Assembly (NCBI GenBank): GCA_905221605.1
Contig: CAJNDS010002270.1
Span: 62,001 to 126,000, forward strand
Direction of reading: 5' to 3'
Source: Symbiodinium natans
Lineage: Eukaryota > Sar > Dinophyceae > Suessiales > Symbiodiniaceae
Length of the DNA: 64,000 bases
The position numbers were made by a program, and so were the translations under genes. The notes beneath the pieces are model-generated. The model was given only the letters and a program-made list of their open reading frames with translations, was not told the origin of the DNA and made no database searches. Below are positions 1 through 9,589 of the stretch, piece after piece (within the stretch, counting starts at the first letter, position 1; every line of letters begins with the position of its first letter).

Positions 1-112
1 TATTGTTTCCTTAGTAGCTGAGTGATCCCACTTTACGCTTTTTTGGATACTAAATTCCCCTAGAGAACTGAAAGTGTACACTATTTTGGGGCTTATGAAC
101 TCAGCAACTAAG
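1..112. mobile_element. Small inverted-repeat (MITE-like) element
   Basis: The ends are imperfect inverted repeats: CTTAGTAGCTGAGT near position 10 pairs with ACTCAGCAACTAAG at about 99-112. The right arm ends in AG exactly where an open exon starts (113), so the element may be, or end, an intron. Family relation to the other palindromic elements is not established. Confidence 0.45.
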
Positions 113-250
113 TGTTTCTGTTTGAGCCAACGGTGTTGTGAGGCTTTGTATGCCGTCCTTGCCGGAGCAGTCGACCGTCTCAGCGACAAGCTCCGGGAGT
201 TCGCCTCCCTTTCTGGCACGGTTGTGGACTTCCCGCCGCTGGGGATGGAT
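113..250 (+). CDS. Putative exon, unknown protein
   Basis: Starts directly after CAACTAAG and stays open for about 46 codons. It includes ALYAVLAGAVDRLSDK and ends near FPPLGMD at an in-frame TAG that merges into a telomere-type array. Alanine and leucine content with alternating charge suggests a helix. No family recognised; the downstream splice site is uncertain. Confidence 0.5.
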
Positions 251-480
251 TAGGGTTTAGGGTTTTGGGTTTAGGGTTTAGGGTTTGCGGCTTTCATGAT
301 GCTCATGGCCTGGGGGTTCCAGGGCGGCGGTGGACTCTCTAAGCTTTAGGAGCCGGCCAAGGCGTATGCAGTGCCTGGTATGAGCCGAAGGGTCCATATA
401 TCCATATAGTATATAAGGTTTAAGGTTTAGGGTTTAGGGTTTAGGGTTTGGGGTTTAGGGTTTAGGGTTTAGGGTGATCT
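251..480. repeat. TTTAGGG arrays around a short unique segment
   Basis: Degenerate TTTAGGG units at 251-285 and 417-475 flank about 130 bases of unique sequence (285-415). That segment has a weak open stretch with no clear splice sites. I see no assignable gene in it. Confidence 0.7.
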
Positions 481-499
481 GGGCATTTCCCAACAGTAG

Positions 500-584
500 G
501 GTCCGCGGGATCGCCTCATCTCCTTTTTGGAATTGACCCCCCCAATGGCTACCCCGAATGGTTGGAAACCCGCATGTGCGAAAC
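500..584 (+). CDS. Putative exon, unknown protein
   Basis: Opens after CAGTAG and reads HLLFGIDPPNGYPEWLETRM in one frame. Aromatic and proline content and unbiased codons look like real protein. A CCCTAAA array follows directly, so the 3' end is approximate. Confidence 0.5.
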
Positions 585-687
585 CCTAAACCTTACACCC
601 TATGCCCTCAACCCCAACCCTAAACCCCAAACCCCAAACACTACACCCTAAACCCCAAACCCTAAACCCTGAACCCTAAACCGTCAG

Positions 688-778
688 GCCAGGGAACCTC
701 ACCGACGCGGCCCAGGGTCGCCTCGAGGTCATGAGCGATGTCTACCGCCTCACTGAGGATGCCGACCAACTGCCCCCC
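688..778 (+). CDS. Putative exon with a partial duplicate downstream
   Basis: After CCGTCAG the frame reads NLTDAAQGRLEVMSDVYRL and ends TEDADQLPP before a stop. The last third (746-766) is repeated at 900-920 beyond a telomere-type array. Product unknown. Confidence 0.5.
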
Positions 779-896
779 GTCTAGGTACTGGTTTAGGTTT
801 AGGGTTTAGGGTTTAGGGCTTAGGGCTTAGGGTTTAGGGCTTAGGGCTTAGGGTTTAGGTTTAGAGTTCAGGGTTCAGGGTTTGGGGTTTAGGGTT

Positions 897-956
897 TATC
901 GCCTCACTGAGGATGCCGACACACTGCCCCCGCCCCCCGACAAACCGGAAGATCCC
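897..956 (+). CDS. Putative exon, duplicate of 688-778 end
   Basis: Reads YRLTEDADTLPPPPDKPEDP, directly after a TTTAGGG array, and ends at a possible GTTTAG donor supplied by the next array. The first 21 bases match 746-766 exactly; the two readings diverge after TEDAD. Confidence 0.45.
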
Positions 957-985
957 GTTTAGGGGTTTAGGGTTTTAGGGTTCAG

Positions 986-1086
986 GGATCACGGCAGTGC
1001 CCAGTGGGTGTATTCGTAATAACATTCCAAGCTCTAAATCGGGTACGGTTAGTCCAAAGAACCTTCAAGTAAGCCTGTGCCACATC
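986..1086 (+). CDS. Putative exon, unknown protein
   Basis: Open after TTCAG; reads ITAVPSGCIRNNIPSSKSGT and continues to CHIQ before a CCCTAAA array. A second frame over 994-1040 is also open, so frame choice is tentative. Confidence 0.35.
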
Positions 1087-1197
1087 CAAACCCTAAACCC
1101 TAAACCCTAAACCCTAAACAACCCTAAACCCTAAGCCCTAAAACCCTAAAACCCTAAACCCTCAATTCCGTTCCGGCGTTCCGTTCCGAAGGCACAG

Positions 1198-1237
1198 GGT
1201 GGCCAATGCCCTCCCCTGCCTCTACCAGCTCATGCCC
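1198..1237 (+). CDS. Putative small exon
   Basis: GGCACAG is followed by an open VANALPCLYQLMP and then GTTTGATACG as possible donor. Forty nucleotides, no family recognised. Confidence 0.4.
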
Positions 1238-1440
1238 GTTTGATACGTAGTACCTACACACACATGCAGTCCCCCAGGTAACTAAACCCGAAACCTTAAA
1301 CCCTAAACCCCGAACCCTAAACCCTAATTAAACTCTAAACCCTAAACCCCAAACCCCAAACCCTAAACCCTAAACCCCAAACCCCAAACCCTAAACCCTA
1401 AACCCCAAACCCTAAACCCTGAACCCCAAACCAAATCAAG

Positions 1441-1513
1441 AGGTTTCGGTGGACGCAGTGGCTGTGCTTCTGGTACCTGTTGCTGGGCCTGCAGCCCAAA
1501 GAGTTCCAAGAGC
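1441..1513 (+). CDS. Putative exon with hydrophobic helix
   Basis: Follows a CCCTAAA array ending ATCAAG. Reads RFRWTQWLCFWYLLLGLQPK, a likely membrane segment. It could be an upstream exon of the channel gene at 5051, but nothing proves the link. Confidence 0.45.
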
Positions 1514-1517
1514 TTAG

Positions 1518-1908
1518 GGTTCAGGGTTGAGGGTTTAGGGTTAGGGTTTTAGGGTTGTGGGTTGAGGGTTTAGGGATTAGGGTTTTAGGGTTGAGGGTTT
1601 AGGGTTTAGGGTTGAGGGTTTAGGGTTGAGGGTTTTAGGGTTTAGGGTTTAGGGTTCAGGGTTAAGTAAGGGTTGAGGGTTTAGGGTTTAGGGTTGTGGG
1701 TTGAGGGTTTTAGGGTTGTGGGTTGAGGGTTTAGGGTTTAGGGTTTAGGGTTCAGGGTTAAGTAAGGGTTAGTGCTGCATCAGCCCCGAACCTCTTGGTT
1801 GTTAGAAGGGAATGAGGGAATGAGTTACCCTTTTATTCCATATATGTATATATGTTATATACATATATAGCCACATATATATATATACATATATATATAT
1901 ATGGTCAC
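1518..1908. repeat. Degenerate TTTAGGG/TTGAGGG arrays, then TA-rich DNA
   Basis: Positions 1518-1775 mix TTTAGGG with TTGAGGG, TTGTGGG and TTCAGGG variants. At 1840-1903 there is a TATA-rich stretch, then a 14-base poly-C run (1908-1921). No coding seen. Confidence 0.8.
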
Positions 1909-2084
1909 CCCCCCCCCCCCCAATGGACCCACCGCGGGCCTTGATCTTTGCAAAAGTACCGCAAATACCGATAAAACCTATGCTGTCTGGTGATTTTCCG
2001 GTGACCGGATTTTTGACTGTATTCCTTAATTCACCCTCTCACACACGCACGGAGGGTTTTTCTTTCTGTTGGCTTTTGTTTATA

Positions 2085-3470
2085 ATTTAAGATCTAGGCA
2101 TTTAAACCTAAGCCTGCAAAAAAAAACCTTAACCTTTAAACCCTGTAGGGTTAAGGTTTAAAGGTTAAGGGTTTAAGATTTAGGCATTTGAACCTATGCC
2201 GGTAATTAAAGCTAAGCCCTTAACCTTTAAATTCTATCGGGTTGAGATTTTTACAGGTTTAGGGTTTAAGATGTAGGCATTTAAACCTAAGCCTGCAACT
2301 AATTTTAAACCCTTAACCTTTAAACCCTGTAGGGTTAAAGTTTAGAGGCTTAGGGTTTAATATTTAGCCATTTAAACCTGTAGCCAAGCCCTTAACCTTT
2401 AAACCCTATAGGGTTAAGATTTTTAAAGGTTTAGGATATAAGATGTAGGCATTTAAACCTAATTAAGCCTGCAACTAATTTTAAACCCTTAACCTTTAAA
2501 CCCTGTTGGGCTAAGGTTTAAAGGTTTCGGGCTTAAGATTTAGGCATTTAAACCTATTCCGGCAATTTACGCTAAGCCTCTAACCTTTAAACCCTATAGG
2601 GTTAAGATATTTAAAGGTTTAGGGTTTAAGTTTAAGGTTTAGGTATTTAGACCTATGCCGGCAGTTCATATTGAACCCTTAACCTTAAACCCCATAGGGA
2701 TGAGATTTAAAGGTTTAGGATTCTTTACTTAGACATTTAAATCCAAGCTGACGATTCAACCTAAACCCTTAACCTTTAAACCCTATAGGGTGAAGGTTTA
2801 AAGTTTTAGGGTTTAAGATTCAGACATTTAAACCTAAGACAGCGATTAACACTAAGCCCTTAACCTTTAAACCCTATAGGGTTAAGGTTTAAAGGTTTGG
2901 GGTTTAAGATTCAGGCATTTAAAGCTAAGTATGTAATCAATTTGTCACCCTTAACACCTCTAAACTCTGTAGTGTGAAGGTTTAAAGGCTTAGGGTTTAA
3001 AAAAACCTAAGCCCCCTAAGCCCATAGAGTTTAAACCTTAAGGGTTTAAGGTTTACGCATCTATTCCTTAACCCTAAACCCTCTAGGGTCAGGACCCTAA
3101 AGCCCTCGGCAATCAAGCCTAAACCCTTGACCTTCAAACCCCATAGGATGAAGGTTTAAAGGTTTGGGGTTTAAGACTTAGGCATTTAAACCTAGAGGGC
3201 ATTTAAGCCTTAATCCTAAACCCTTTAGGGTCAGAACCTTAGCACCCTATAGGGGTCTAGCACGTTCAAAGGCTTGAACCCTACAGGCGCTGAAGGTATA
3301 CATGTCCTATCGGTTTTTAAACCATTACACCCTGTAAGAAGGTTTAGGGTCTTTTCGGGGTCTATCTCTAAATTTCTCACGGGGTTAACCCTGCAGGGTT
3401 TAAAGTTAAAGGTTTAGGGTTAAAGGTTAAGGCAATACCTATAGGATTAGAACCTTATAACCCTGTAGTG
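2085..3470. repeat. ~90-bp satellite of head-to-head telomere-like units
   Basis: A diverged unit recurs every 80-100 bases about 14 times. Each has a palindromic core close to TTAAACCCTATAGGGTTAA flanked by AACCTTTAAA and GGTTTAGGGTTTAAG, then AGGCATTTAAACCTAAGCC. Cores lie near 2145, 2235, 2325, 2405, 2505, 2595, 2690, 2785, 2870, 2960, 3085, 3150, 3220 and 3400. No exon-like reading was found here. Confidence 0.85.
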
Positions 3471-3486
3471 CATGAGGCTTAAACCC

Positions 3487-4390
3487 CTAAAACTTAACCA
3501 TCTTTTTCTCGAGAAAACCAAAAAAACCAAAAAAACCAAAAAAACCAAAAAAACCAAAAAAACCATCTTTTCCAAAACTATGGGGCTGGGGCCTCCAAAA
3601 GATGGTTTTTTTGGTTTTCTCGAGAAAAAGATGGTTTTTTTGGTTCGAAACCATCTTTTTCTCGAGAAAAAGATGGTTTTTGAGCAGCCGCTCTTCGAAA
3701 AACCATCTTTTTCTCGAGAAAAAGATGGTTTTTAGAGATCTTACCCTGGAAAAACCATCTTTTTCTCGAGAAAAAGATGGTTTCCGGAGGTCTTGTCCTG
3801 GTAAAACCATCTTTTCTCGAGAAAAAGATGGTTTTTGGAGGTCTTCTCCTGGTAAAACCATCTTTTTCTCGAGAAAAAGATGGTTTTTAGAAGAGCGGCT
3901 GCTCAAAAACCATCTTTTTCTCGAGAAAAAGATGAGCAGCGTTTTTTTTCTAGGAGCAAGGCTACGTAGAGACGCGATCATTGAAAGTCGGCCGCGTAGC
4001 ATTTTGCCTGCAGGGCGTAGGTTTGCGTAGGGTCCGCGTAGGCAAGTCTATGCAGTGTGGGCGCGTAGGTCCGCGTAGGTTGTCTGTGCTTGCCGCGTAG
4101 GTCCGCGTAGGCACACGTCAACAACATACTCCGCGCGTAGGTCGCGCGCCTACTAAACATGAGCTGACGCGTAGGCCCGCGTAGGATACCCATGCCATTA
4201 CAACACCCCACACAATGAAAAAAAAAACTGCTCAGATGGTTTCGAACCAAAAAAACATCTTTTTCTCGAGAAAACCAAAAAAACCATCTTTTGGAGGCCC
4301 CAGCCCCATAGTTTTGGAAAAGATGGTTTTTTTGTTTTTTTTTTTTTTGGTTTTTTGGGTTTTTTTGGTTTGTTGGTTTTTGTTAGTTTC
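3487..4390. repeat. Hairpin array with TCTCGAGA core (large palindrome)
   Basis: The core TTTTCTCGAGAAAA occurs nine times (about 3506, 3617, 3657, 3709, 3757, 3813, 3867, 3918, 4262), each inside ACCATC/GATGGT arms. The region is also one large palindrome: a segment reading GGGCTGGGGCCTCC at about 3583 recurs inverted at about 4294. AAAAACC repeats lie at the left edge and poly-T/GGTTTTTT at the right. Long readings here are repeat artefacts. Confidence 0.9.
3965..4190. repeat. GCGTAGG-rich segment at the centre of the palindrome
   Basis: About a dozen scattered copies of GCGTAGG, many as CCGCGTAGG, with spacings of roughly 8-25 bases between variable bits. It forms the loop side of the large hairpin array. 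Function unknown. Confidence 0.75.
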
Positions 4391-4439
4391 TTGTTTTGTT
4401 GTTTTTTGCCTTGATCTGGCTAGGACTCGGCTGCCATCC

Positions 4440-4600
4440 GCGGTGGGTCCATTGGGGGGGGGGGGGTGAGCATATATATATATATATGGCGAGCTAAATG
4501 GTCATGTGTATATATACATACATACATATATACGTATAAATATTATATACATATATGTATATATATAATTATATATGTATATTTCCTTTGCGGGATTCTA
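4440..4600. repeat. Poly-G run and TA-rich microsatellites
   Basis: A poly-G run at about 4452-4465 precedes TATATA and ACATACATA repeats. No gene seen between 4390 and 5050 apart from telomere-type arrays (4700-4745, 4905-4995). Confidence 0.75.
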
Positions 4601-5050
4601 AAGGGGGTACCCAGTTCCCATCGTTCCCTACAAAGAACCCAGGAGGTAAAAGCGTAAAACCCATCAGACTAAGCACACGGCCGTGAACTCAAAGGACTCA
4701 GACTGGTTTAGGGTTTCGGGTTTAGGGTTTAGGGTTTAGGGGTTCGGGTTGAAGGAATCTGCCGAGGGCTGCGTTGGGTCTTTCTTGGCTCTATACAGCT
4801 GGGTCTCTCGAAGTTTGTTTTGTTTCTGTTTCCTAAACCCCAAGCCTACGCCCTCGGCCTTGAGCCCTAAACCCCAACCCATAAACCCGAACAAAGTCTC
4901 AACATGGGTTTAGGGTTTAGGGTTTAGGGTTTAGAGTTTAGGGTTTAGGGTTTAGGGTTTAGGGTTTAGGGTTTAGGGTTTAGGGTTTAGGGTGGTAGGT
5001 TGCATTCAACCTTATGACCCTAAGCCCCAAACCCTAAACCCTGAATTCAG

Positions 5051-5332
5051 GCTGGTGCTTTTGCTGAAATTCGGGGAAGGCCTCCCCGTATCCCCTCGGC
5101 TGCGGGTCTTCGTGAACACGCTGCACGATGCCATGGGCAATATACTGTACCGTGGTCGGGTTTAGGGTTTAGGGTTCAGGGTTAAGGGTTTAGGGTTTAG
5201 GGCTTCGAGCTTAGGGTTTAGGTGGTGGTGCTGGTACGGTTGGAGTGAGAGTAGGAAGAGGAGGAGTAGGAGGAGGAGTAGTAGGAGTAGGAGTGGGAGT
5301 AGGAGTAGGAGTAGGAGTAGGAGTAGGAGGAG

Positions 5333-5368
<36 letters not shown>

Positions 5369-6318
5369 CAGTAGCAGTAGCAGTAGTAAGATCTAATGTT
5401 GGGGCTCATGCCCACCAGGTACTTCTTCATCGTCTTCAGCGTTGTTTTCGTCAACTTCGCCATGGGTGCCCATTTCTTATTCGGTCACATTCTCTACTCC
5501 TGGTCTCGATCGCTCCCTGCCTTGGTGTAGAAGCTCGGGTTTTAGGTTTCGGGTTTTTTGGTTTAGGGAGTTTAGGGTTTAGGGTTTACATGTGTTGGGC
5601 CAGGGTAGGGCTGAGGGTCACCTTATTCGTAACGAATGTGTCTAATGTTTTAGTTCAGCTGGGTTATAGAGATATCCGACGCACGAGCCCCCCCCCCCCC
5701 CCCCGCTTGCAACCAGGGGGACGGCAAGAACCGAGGTTCTTACCGTTTGCATCATCATTCAGGGTACTGATGGGCGATTTCGACTTTATGGCTATGTATG
5801 CCATTGCGCCAGTGTGCCCTGGTAGCCCAGTAATACCCTTTCATTTGTTCTGTTCAAGGTTGCGTTATAGAGTAACCAACCCCAAAAAGGGGTGTTCTTA
5901 TGATTACATGGTTCCTGCCCCACGCAGGAGCGCCATATTCTGGTTTACACTCTTCACCTTGATGGTTGGTTTTGTGCTCATGAACCTCTTCATTGCCATC
6001 GTCACCTTCTCTTTCGACCGTGTTCAGCAAGAAGCCCTGGGCCACTCAAAGGAGGATGCCTTGATGATCCTCGCGCACCACGTAGGAAAGATTTCAAAAA
6101 TGGGAAGCCAACGCAGGCTGTCCCTCACCAACAAGGCTGCGCATGTGGCCTCCATGGCGAATCCCATGTCAAAGCTTACGAGAAAGAAGAAGGCCAATGA
6201 GAAGAAGAATGCTGACGCCGTGGGCACGGAGGATGGGAGCAAGGAGCAGGAAGGGGCAGCATTTGAGCCATCTCAGGCAGGCACTTCAGGTGATTTGACT
6301 CAAACCGAGAAGTTTTGA
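5051..6318 (+). CDS. Polycystin-2-like (TRPP) cation channel, C-terminal exons
   Basis: Four exons join in frame with GT-AG introns: 5051-5154, 5391-5526, 5736-5813 and 5928-6318 (TGA stop). The order of motifs matches the end of PKD2-type channels. It runs from a linker RLRVFVNTLHDAMGNILYR, through an S5-like helix YFFIVFSVVFVNFAMGAHFL and a pore region FRVLMGDFDF (compare the conserved LGD), to an S6-like helix FTLMVGFVLMNLFIAIVTF. A basic tail rich in Lys, Ala and Ser follows (KLTRKKKANEKK). These proteins form cation channels in ciliary or internal membranes; that role is inferred from the family. The N-terminal polycystin domain is not visible here; it should lie upstream, possibly across the 2-4.4 kb repeats. 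The first intron contains TTTAGGG plus a GTA/GGA microsatellite whose GTAAG end gives the acceptor. The second has 17 C before its acceptor. Exact junctions are predictions. Confidence 0.75.
5155..5390 (+). repeat. Channel intron 1: telomere-type repeat plus GTA/GGA microsatellite
   Basis: GTCGGGTTTAGGG begins the intron. TTTAGGG units fill 5159-5220, then GGAGTA and GTAGTAGTA repeats run to an AG at 5389-5390. Removal keeps phase 1 and joins ILYR to DLMLGLMPTRYFF. Confidence 0.6.
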
Positions 6319-7505
6319 ATAGACCAGCTGCTCCCGGGGGAAGGTGCCCAAGTTCGTGATGCTTGAATCAGCAAGCACTCTCGACTCACATGCGCAGTGG
6401 ATTCGTAGCTGAAATTCTTGCTCCGGAATCATGGTAGCCAGTACCCCTAAACCCCAAACCCTAAACCCCATAGAGTTATCAGACTGGAGCATAGCTTCGC
6501 CTGATAAGGTGACGTGGTTTAGGTCGACTTGGGGCCTAGCAATGTGTCAAAGCTGCCAAGCAGCCTGGACCCAGCGCGATGTGATGCCGCGCTTCAACTG
6601 CTCGTCGCATGTCCGATATCGGGTTTAGGTTTAGGGTTTAGGGTTTAGGGTCTAGGGTTTAGGGTTTAGGGTTTAGGGTTTAGGGTTCAAGGTGTCCCAA
6701 AATCGAGGACCCTTGTTGGGGTCCCCGACTTTGGGATTTTACCATATAGTGGCCTGTTGAAAGTCGAATTGGTATTGTTGGGGTCGCGTAAATGCCAGTT
6801 ATGTAGGGACACTGCAGGTAGAATATGGGCAGTTCTTCGGCACCTGTCTGACTGCAACGACTTCAGCATGCTTTCGTCACCAAAGCCTGCGCCTGATGCA
6901 ATGAGGGTTTGGGGTTCAGGGTTTAGGGTCCCTAAGCCCTAAACCCTAAACCCTAAACCCTAAACCCTAAACCCTAAACCCTAAACCCTAAACCCTAAGC
7001 CTTAACACCCATGCTCAAGGAAGCCCCTGGGCTTGCAGGCCTGGAGGGCACATAGGGCTTAACAGCCTAGTCGGGTTTAGGGTTTAGGGTTTAGGGGTCT
7101 AGGGCTCATGGGTTCTGGGGCCTAAACCCCTTCTGTTGACAATCCCACTACCTCAAAGTCGCTCACCACACCATGTCCACACCAGTCTTTCCCTCAAAAG
7201 CCAGGTTTGGGTTTGGGGTTTAGGGTTTAGGGTTTATGGTTTACGGTGTAGGGTTTAGAGTTTAGGGTTTAAACCCTCCACGCCTTCATGTTGCGAAGCC
7301 TGAAATCAAACCCTGAACCCTAACAGGCCCCTCGCTACTGGCTGTAACATATTTGCTATAATTGTAGTTTGTGACGCACTACCGAAGGTCTCGTGCTTTT
7401 ACCCCCCACTGAGAGCCCGCAGAACCGTACCGCAAACTACGCCTGTAAACCCCAAGCCCTAAGCCCTGAACCCTAAACCCGAAACCCTAACCCTACAAAA
7501 GAAAG
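6319..7505. other. Intergenic or intronic: arrays and unassigned sequence
   Basis: After the channel stop come about 120 bases of unique sequence (possible 3' UTR). Telomere-type arrays follow at 6450-6470, 6624-6688, 6905-7005, 7074-7100, 7205-7275 and 7300-7480. Open stretches at 6541-6628 and 6700-6900 have no convincing splice sites. Confidence 0.55.
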
Positions 7506-7589
7506 CGGATCAGAGCCGGGGAGGATCGGATCTATTTCATCCGCATCGACGATGGTTTCATCGTCTTCGACACTGGCCTCGACTTCAAG
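7506..7589 (+). CDS. Putative exon, unknown protein (28 codons)
   Basis: Acceptor AAAG; donor AAG|GTCGGG; exactly 84 nt, phase 0 at both ends. Reads RIYFIRIDDGFIVFDTGLDF, an alternating beta-strand-like pattern. Flanked left by CCCTAAA and right by TTTAGGG arrays. One of the cleanest exons of the window. Confidence 0.6.
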
Positions 7590-7763
7590 GTCGGGACCGG
7601 GTTTAGGGTTTAGGGTTTAGGGAGTGTACTTCTTGCTCTGGGATTGTGCTATGCTGGTTTGCCCCTAAACCCCCAAACTGGCTCTTGTCTTGCAAACCAA
7701 AGCAGTCCTGGCTGCCTAGGGTTTAGGATTGCTAAAGGCCTTGAGGATCCTAAGGCTCGAAAC

Positions 7764-7942
7764 TCTTGTAGGGTTTAGGGTTTAGGGTTTAGGGTTTAGG
7801 GTTTAGGGTTAGGGTTTAGGGTTTAGGGTTTAGGGTTTAGGGTTTAGGGTTTAGGGTTTAGGGTTTAGGGTTTAGGGTTTAGGGTCTAGGGTCTAGGGTT
7901 TAGGGTTTAGGGTTTAGGGTTTAGGGTTTAGGGTTTAGGGTG
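7764..7942. repeat. Long TTTAGGG array
   Basis: About 25 near-perfect TTTAGGG units, with one 6-mer slip at about 7809 and two TCTAGGG variants at about 7884-7897. Confidence 0.95.
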
Positions 7943-7944
7943 AG

Positions 7945-8005
7945 CCCTCTATTGTTGGCAAAGGTGCTCCAAATCTTCACCAACGAAAGGTACAAGGACG
8001 TGACC
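7945..8005 (+). CDS. Putative exon, unknown protein
   Basis: Follows TGAG at the end of the array. Reads LLLAKVLQIFTNERYKDVT and can end at ACC|GTCTTG. Product unknown. Confidence 0.5.
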
Positions 8006-8074
8006 GTCTTGGGGCTGGGGCCTTGGCCTTTGGGTTTACGGTTCAGGGCTCTTTCTGAAGGCAAAATCCACCTT

Positions 8075-8350
8075 GCACCCTAAACCCTAAACCCTAAACC
8101 CTAAACCCTCAACCCTCAACCCTCAACCCTAAACCCTAAACCCTAAACCCTAAACCCTAAACCCTAAACCCTATTCCTTAGGTGTAGAGTCGATGCCCTA
8201 AGCTCTAGACCCGAGGGCTGCTTCGGTGGCTTTGGGGTTTAGGGTTTGGGGGCTCAAAGGGTTTAGGGTTTAGGGTTTAGGGTTTAGGGTTTAGGGTTTA
8301 GGGTTTAGGGTTTAGGGTTTAGGGTTTAGGGTTTAGGGTTTAGGGTGGGC
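8075..8350. repeat. CCCTAAA array then TTTAGGG array (opposite orientation)
   Basis: CCCTAAA units with three CCCTCAA variants lie at 8080-8172. After about 80 unique bases a TTTAGGG array covers 8258-8345. No exon identified between. Confidence 0.9.
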
Positions 8351-9212
8351 CTTATAGGGAGCCTTGGGGAGTAGTGGGGAGCACTAGGGAACCTTGGGTT
8401 ACATACCCGGCCCAAAACCCCCCTCCCTTAAGAGCCCTATAGTGCATGTGGCCCATTGCCATCGAATTGAGCGGCTCCTGCGTTGATTAACTTGGAGCCA
8501 TCCAAGGGACCAGTAGTGCAACAGAGCATGGAGTAGGTGACCATGTGCCTTCAACAAATTAAAGCCAGCTGAAAGTGGATGAACGGACAAAAGCAAAGCA
8601 ACAAGGACGAAAACCTACACTGCATTACGCCCTAAACCCTAAACCCTAAACCCCAAACTCTAAACCAGGAAAAAAACAACCTCAACCCACATAATTAGCC
8701 TAAGATCCCACCTTGACCATACTGGATCCAAAGCCTGCTAGGATGAGATGTTGCTGTACTGCTTGAAGCTGACCCCAAACCCCAAACCCTAAACCCCAAA
8801 CCCCAAACCCTAAACCCTAAACCCTAAACCCCGAACCCTAGATAGCTTCGTAGCCCAGCAATGAGGTCTCATTAATTAGGTGACGGTTTTGCGGGTCATG
8901 TAAGTTAAGGTTTCAGGGTTCTGCTCATGTAAGCTAAAGGTTTAGAGTTTAGGGTTTAGGGTTTAGGGTTTAGGGTTTAGGGTTTGGGCCTTTGAGGGTC
9001 TATGGAATAGCTTGGTGCATGGGTGGGGTTGGGGGAGTGGTGGGGTGGGGTGGGGGGGATATGCTTGTGTATATATATATATATATACATATGCATATTT
9101 GTATATGTGTATTCTGTGCTAGATCATGCATACAGGTCTCTGTGTTTGTGTGTGTGTGTTTATGTGTATGTGCCTGTGTCCGTGTGTGTGTGTGTGTGTG
9201 TGTGTGCTTGAG
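8350..9212. other. Low-complexity stretch without assignable gene
   Basis: Unique sequence at 8360-8630 has open frames but no clear splice sites. CCCTAAA arrays lie at 8630-8660 and 8775-8845, a TTTAGGG array at 8945-8985, a TA repeat at 9068-9090 and a TG repeat at 9140-9207. Confidence 0.6.
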
Positions 9213-9296
9213 GCCACGAATGTACTTGCCCTTCGGGAAGGGCACCATCTCCTACATCTACCTGGGACGAGTCTATATGCCGCTGATGCCGCAAGC
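9213..9296 (+). CDS. Putative exon, unknown protein
   Basis: After the TG microsatellite and CTTGAG the frame reads RMYLPFGKGTISYIYLGRVY. It may stop early at CGA|GTCTAT (9270) or run to the CCCTAAA array. No family recognised. Confidence 0.5.
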
Positions 9297-9459
9297 CCTA
9301 AACCCTACACCCTAAACCTGAAACGTTGGTTCAGGCAAATTAGGGTTTAGGGTTTGGGCTCACTCTGAGCTCGAAGCCTGGAATATCTTGGATAGACTAG
9401 GGTTTCGGGTTCAGGGTCTAGGCAAAATTACAGGATGTCGGACGTAGGGAAACCCACTA

Positions 9460-9495
9460 GGGGGGGGGGGGGGGGGGGGGGGGGAGGGGGGGGGG
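9460..9495. repeat. Poly-G run (one interruption)
   Basis: Thirty-five G with a single A at 9485. It starts four bases after an AACCCACTAG segment. Length in the assembly may be unreliable. Confidence 0.9.
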
Positions 9496-9589
9496 CAACA
9501 AGGGCAAGGTTTTTACATGGGGTGCCCCTGTCGATACCCCAAGCTAACCCGAAAGCCCTTTACCAGCGAACTCGAGTTGGGGAGCATTG

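Noticed and set aside
3487-4002. Long open readings of FSREKDGF/NHLFLEKK type on both strands
   Set aside because: They are translations of the hairpin repeat and read almost the same on both strands, so they are not proteins.
3487-4275. A CRISPR array
   Set aside because: The repeats are palindromic hairpins with unequal, partly mirrored spacers, in a eukaryotic context with no cas genes.
5218-5463. Minus-strand poly-Tyr/Ser reading
   Set aside because: It is the reverse complement of the GTA/GGA microsatellite and overlaps the channel exon.
8992-9350. Readings rich in Val/Cys or His/Thr on either strand
   Set aside because: They come from TG and TA microsatellites; only 9213-9296 looks coding.
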